From an uncultured Bacteroidota bacterium (GTDB taxonomy: Bacteria > Bacteroidota > Bacteroidia > Flavobacteriales > TMED113), in contig CABYOB010000004.1 of NCBI GenBank assembly GCA_902520385.1, positions 1 to 53,660 on the forward strand: a DNA stretch of 53,660 nucleotides. The letters are read 5' to 3'. Shown piece by piece: positions 49,644 through 53,660 of the stretch (position 1 is its first letter; every line of letters starts with the position of its first letter). The notes under the pieces are model-generated. The model saw only the letters and a program-made list of their open reading frames with translations, had not been told where the DNA came from and ran no database searches. The position numbers were made by a program, and so were the translations under genes.

Positions 49644-50978
49644 ATGATAAAAATATATTTATTAGATAAAAAATCTAATTTAAAACCAGAAACGCACAAA
49701 GAATACATTTGTTTACCTAATTCATTTCTTGAAATTAGAAAAGAGGCAGTAAAAATTTATAAATGGCTTAAGGCTATTGAGCAAAGGCATATACAAAAAC
49801 TTTATGATCAAAAATATTCATTGGGCGTGGACATAATTAATCAATCAAAAAATGAGCAAGGTGCAGCGGTTTTTTTGGAAAGTATTTTTTTATTGAATTA
49901 CAGGTTTGATAAATATCAAAAACTAAAAAAAAATAGATTTAATATTTCGTTTAAAAATAATAGTCTTTTTAAAAAAGAGATAGTAGAGGGTGTTTTTTTG
50001 GCTAGAGATTTAGTAAATGAGCCATTATCATTTTTAACAGCAACACAATTATCTAAAGAAATTAAAAAAGCTTCTAAAAATGCAAAATTTAATTTAAAAG
50101 TTTTAGGTCAAAAACAAATACAATCTTTGGGAATGGGGGGCGTTCTAAGTGTTAATAGAGGTTCAGTAAATCCCCCTACATTTAATATACTTAGTTATTT
50201 ACCCAAAAAAAATAATCAAAAACCAATTATATTAGTTGGAAAAGGGGTGGTTTATGACACGGGTGGCTTAAGCTTAAAGCCTACTCCAAATTCCATGGAC
50301 TGTATGAAAAGTGATATGGGGGGTGCGGCAGCAGTTATCGGAGCAATATACGCAATATCTAAAATGAAGTTAAATGTTAATGTAATTGGTCTAATCCCAG
50401 CAGTTGAAAATAGGCCTGGCGGAAACGCATATGTTCCCGGGGATGTGGTAACCATGATGGATGGTAGTAGTGTAGAGGTACTTAACACTGATGCGGAGGG
50501 TCGAATGATATTGGCAGATGCTTTACATTATGCAAAAGGATTTGATCCTAAATTAGTGTTAGATGTTGCTACATTAACTGGTTCTGCGGCAAGGGCGGTA
50601 GGTAAATATGGAATAGTAGCTATGGGAAATGCGAGTAAAAAAATCTGTGATATTGTTGAAAAATCAGGACATGAAATGTCTGAAAGAGTTGCTTTTCAGC
50701 CTTTTTGGGATGAATATTCCCAAGAGCTAGAGTCTAATATAGCGGACTTAAAAAATATAGGATCGGCTGAAGCGGGTCATATAACAGCAGGTAAATTTCT
50801 AGAGCACTTCACTAAAGATGCAGGAAAAAAATGCTATCCTTGGATTCATTTAGATATTGCTGGCTCTGCTTTTCTTCAGTCTGAATATTTTTTACATCCA
50901 AAGGGTGGCACGGGCTCTGGTGTAAGGCTAATATGTAGATTTTTGCAATTTATTGCTAAAAACGGTTTGCCAGAATAA
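49644..50978 (+). CDS. Leucyl aminopeptidase (M17)
   Basis: 'VGKGVVYDTGGLSLKP', 'MDCMKSDMGGAAAVIGAI', 'NTDAEGRMILADAL', 'LVLDVATLTGSA'. Confidence 0.94.
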   Translation: MIKIYLLDKKSNLKPETHKEYICLPNSFLEIRKEAVKIYKWLKAIEQRHIQKLYDQKYSLGVDIINQSKNEQGAAVFLESIFLLNYRFDKYQKLKKNRFNISFKNNSLFKKEIVEGVFLARDLVNEPLSFLTATQLSKEIKKASKNAKFNLKVLGQKQIQSLGMGGVLSVNRGSVNPPTFNILSYLPKKNNQKPIILVGKGVVYDTGGLSLKPTPNSMDCMKSDMGGAAAVIGAIYAISKMKLNVNVIGLIPAVENRPGGNAYVPGDVVTMMDGSSVEVLNTDAEGRMILADALHYAKGFDPKLVLDVATLTGSAARAVGKYGIVAMGNASKKICDIVEKSGHEMSERVAFQPFWDEYSQELESNIADLKNIGSAEAGHITAGKFLEHFTKDAGKKCYPWIHLDIAGSAFLQSEYFLHPKGGTGSGVRLICRFLQFIAKNGLPE

Positions 50979-51014
50979 ATTAAAAACCAGTTAGTATTTA
51001 ACTATATAGATTAA

Positions 51015-52019
51015 ATGAAAAAAATAACCAAGATAGGCGTTACATGTGGAGATCCTAATGGAGTTGGGTTGCAGGTTTTAATACAGTCTTTTAATAGTAT
51101 TTTTGTTAAAAACAAAGATGTAAAAGTAATTTTATTTGCATCTAAATGTTTATGGGATTTTTATTTAAAATTACTAAAAATCAACGGCTTAAGGTGTACG
51201 TTGATACAAAATGTAGAAGATGCTCGAAATGAAACTATAAATATAATTGAATGTTTTTCATCAAAATTAAATATTCAACCTGGTAAAGTCACACGAGCCG
51301 CCGGTCTTGCTGCTGCAAAATCATTAGTGGTTGCTTCGGATTATTTAATCTTAAATAAAATAGATGCTTTAGTTACAATGCCCGTAAGTAAGTCAAATAT
51401 GCATTTTGAAAATGGATATAAGTTTATAGGTCATACTGAGTACTTAAGAGATAGATCAAATGCATATGAAACTTTAATGATTTTAATAACAAAAGGTTTC
51501 AAAGTAGCAACTGTCACAAATCACGTGCCTATTGCTAAAATTTCAAAACAGATCACTAAAAAATTAGTGACTTTAAAATTAAAGCTACTCATTAGTAGTT
51601 TAGAAAATGACTTTTCAATAAATAATCCTAAAATTGCAGTTTTAGGATTAAATCCTCATATGGGAGATGGAGGGTTAATAGGAAAGGAAGAGATAAATAT
51701 AATAAAACCAGTTATTGAAAAATTTGATCATCAGGGTTTTAATGTTTCTGGGCCCTTTTCGTCTGATGCTTTCTTTGGAAAATTGTTGTATAAAAATTAT
51801 GATGCTGTTCTTGCGATGTATCATGACCAAGGTCTTATTCCTTTTAAAATGGAATCATTTAATAAGGGTGTAAATTTTACAGCGGGCATGAATTATATTC
51901 GCACATCACCTGATCATGGTCCAGCTTTCGATATTGTAGGAACAGAGCATGTAAATAGCGAATCATTTTTAAACTCAATATTTTTCGCGAATAAAATTTA
52001 TAAATCTAGATTAGTGTAA
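51015..52019 (+). CDS. pdxA: 4-hydroxythreonine-4-phosphate dehydrogenase
   Basis: 'GVTCGDPNGVG', 'GHTEYL', 'MYHDQGLIPFK', 'RTSPDHGPAFDIVG'. Confidence 0.94.
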   Translation: MKKITKIGVTCGDPNGVGLQVLIQSFNSIFVKNKDVKVILFASKCLWDFYLKLLKINGLRCTLIQNVEDARNETINIIECFSSKLNIQPGKVTRAAGLAAAKSLVVASDYLILNKIDALVTMPVSKSNMHFENGYKFIGHTEYLRDRSNAYETLMILITKGFKVATVTNHVPIAKISKQITKKLVTLKLKLLISSLENDFSINNPKIAVLGLNPHMGDGGLIGKEEINIIKPVIEKFDHQGFNVSGPFSSDAFFGKLLYKNYDAVLAMYHDQGLIPFKMESFNKGVNFTAGMNYIRTSPDHGPAFDIVGTEHVNSESFLNSIFFANKIYKSRLV

Positions 52020-52066
52020 AGAAGAAGAAAAGTATTATATTAGCCTTCCAATTTTAAATTTGATTT

Positions 52067-52567
52067 ATGGGAAGTTCTAATTTTGAAGTAAATCTCCCTA
52101 GTCTTTTTGGAAAAAAGATGCTCGCAAATTTTGAATTAGATAGTAAGTTCTTTGAATTTTCTGAATACTTTTTGATAGACAGTTATTTGATTAATTGTAC
52201 TGTTGAGATAGAGAAAAAAAATGCTTTCTGGCAGTTAGATTTAGCATTAAGTGGATCTGTTAAAACTTATTGTGATAGGTGCGGAGATCCATTAGTTTTG
52301 AGTTTACATGGATTAGAAACATATTTTTTAAAAAAAGAAATAGATGACAACTCTCAATCTCATAATATAATTTATTTAAATCATACGGCAGAACCAGTAA
52401 ATTTGGAAGGTGTTATAAAGGAGGCTATTTTTTTTCTTATTCCAAGAACTAAAAAGCATAAAACCAATGAATGTAACCCTGAAGCAATAGAGAAATTAGA
52501 GTTTTATCAAAAGGGCAATAGTAAGAATACTTTATCAGATCATTTAAAGAGAAAATTAAAAAAATAG
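52067..52567 (+). CDS. DUF177 (YceD-like) protein
   Basis: '[14 protein letters not shown]' zinc-knuckle-like core; location just upstream of rpmF. Confidence 0.85.
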   Translation: MGSSNFEVNLPSLFGKKMLANFELDSKFFEFSEYFLIDSYLINCTVEIEKKNAFWQLDLALSGSVKTYCDRCGDPLVLSLHGLETYFLKKEIDDNSQSHNIIYLNHTAEPVNLEGVIKEAIFFLIPRTKKHKTNECNPEAIEKLEFYQKGNSKNTLSDHLKRKLKK

Positions 52568-52571
52568 TAAA

Positions 52572-52748
52572 ATGGCACATCCTAAAAGAAGAGTTTCTAA
52601 AACTCGAAAAAATAAAAGAAGAACTCACTATAAAGCAAAAAGTGAGGTTGTATCTATTTGTAAAGAAACAGGTGAGGCTCATGTTTATCACAGAGCTTAT
52701 ACTCACGAAGGGAAGATTTATTATAAAGGAAAATTATTTTCAGAATAA
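52572..52748 (+). CDS. rpmF: 50S ribosomal protein L32 (not in ORF track)
   Basis: ATG..TAA reads [58 protein letters not shown]. Confidence 0.94.
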   Translation: MAHPKRRVSKTRKNKRRTHYKAKSEVVSICKETGEAHVYHRAYTHEGKIYYKGKLFSE

Positions 52749-52804
52749 TTTTTTTCATACCACTTTAATTTTAACTTTAAAGACATAAAATAAATTTATA
52801 ATTT

Positions 52805-53660
52805 ATGTCGAAAAATTTATCTTGTGCCATTACCGCAGTTGCAGGCTGGGTTCCAGATACCAAATTAACAAATGAAGATTTGGCCAATATGGTCGACACT
52901 TCAGATGAATGGATAACTACAAGAACTGGCATTAAGGAACGAAGAATTTTAAAAGACTCAGATAAGGCCACTGCGCACATGTCTTCAAGGGCTATTGAAA
53001 GGCTATTATCTAAAAGAAACATTAAAGCAAATGAAATCGATTTAATAATTTGCGCTACTGTAACTCCGGACATGCTTTTCCCTTCAACCGCATCAATCAT
53101 TATTGATTCAATTGGGGCTACAAATTCGTTTGGCTTTGATTTGTCGGCAGCGTGTTCTGGATTTTTATTCGCATTAAAAACGGGAGCTTCGTATATAGAA
53201 AGTGGCTCATGTCAAAAGGTTATTGTAGTTGGTTCAGATAAAATGTCTTCCATAGTAGATTATTCGGATCGTCAAACATGCATTATTTTTGGAGATGGTG
53301 CGGGTGCAGTTCTTTTAGAGCCAACGAAAGAATCTTTGGGAATTCAGGATTCTATATTGAAGGTTGATGGCTCTGGAAAGCAATATTTAAAACAAATTGC
53401 AGGAGGGTCCTTAAACCCCTCTTCTCATAAAACTGTAGATAATAAAGAACATTATATTTTTCAAGATGGTAAAACAGTATTTAAGTTTGCAGTTAGTAAA
53501 ATGGCTGATGTTGCGGCAGAAATCATGCAGAAGAACAAATTAAAACCTGAAGATATTTCTTGGCTTGTTCCGCACCAAGCTAATTTAAGAATAATAGACG
53601 CTACAGCTAGACGTATGGGGTTAGACAATAAAAAGATTATGATTAATATTCAAAAATATG
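52805..53660 (+). CDS. fabH: Beta-ketoacyl-ACP synthase III, 3' end outside window
   Basis: Forward frame MSKNLSCAITAVAGWVPDTKLTNEDLANMVDTSDEWITTRTGIKERR..., FabH 'DLSAACSGFLFAL' and 'WLVPHQANLRI'. Confidence 0.94.
   Translation, partial: MSKNLSCAITAVAGWVPDTKLTNEDLANMVDTSDEWITTRTGIKERRILKDSDKATAHMSSRAIERLLSKRNIKANEIDLIICATVTPDMLFPSTASIIIDSIGATNSFGFDLSAACSGFLFALKTGASYIESGSCQKVIVVGSDKMSSIVDYSDRQTCIIFGDGAGAVLLEPTKESLGIQDSILKVDGSGKQYLKQIAGGSLNPSSHKTVDNKEHYIFQDGKTVFKFAVSKMADVAAEIMQKNKLKPEDISWLVPHQANLRIIDATARRMGLDNKKIMINIQKY

Noticed and set aside
52449-52706. 85-aa minus-strand ORF
   Set aside because: Antisense to the DUF177 3' end and rpmF, both clearly coding on the plus strand.
52777-53100. 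107-aa minus-strand ORF at the right edge
   Set aside because: Antisense to the unlisted forward fabH frame, which has strong FabH motifs.
1-53660. CRISPR array, tRNA or rRNA genes
   Set aside because: No regularly spaced direct repeats, no tRNA cloverleaf/T-loop signature and no rRNA-like sequence seen by eye; tRNAscan/Infernal would be decisive.

Overview
AT-rich, compact chromosomal segment from a member of the Bacteroidota (probably marine Flavobacteriia-like). Evidence: type IX secretion (T9SS) sorting domains, TAnnTTTG-type -7 promoter boxes and the pdxA-DUF177-rpmF-fabH order. Most of the window is housekeeping: hflX, trpS, gatC, tadA, aspS, hpd/hmgA, trhO, cysS, polA, yicC-gmk-nadD, purQ, purD, yebC, lepA, ribE, pepA-like, pdxA, rpmF and partial fabH, plus several secreted T9SS proteins. 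The main accessory region is about 16.75-25.36 kb. It holds a tightly coupled minus-strand five-gene operon: HNH endonuclease, zinc-cluster DGQHR/DndB-like protein, 5'(3')-deoxyribonucleotidase-like HAD protein, HEPN protein with an RNNMAH (RX4H) motif, and a 901-aa STAND/AAA-like ATPase with C-terminal TPR-like repeats. It starts directly at the hpd stop codon and is convergent with a RecD-like helicase. I cannot match this gene combination to a named defence system and consider it the best candidate for an undescribed system. Other items of interest are a GC-rich structured RNA candidate (about 16776-16860), two sigma-54-type promoters (one in front of a hairpin-ended intergenic sRNA candidate), an unannotated 46-aa membrane smORF with a good Bacteroidota promoter, a PolA lacking the expected proofreading D-x-E motif, and a tandem pair of tiny membrane paralogues. 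All calls come from reading the sequence and the supplied translations; no searches were run.
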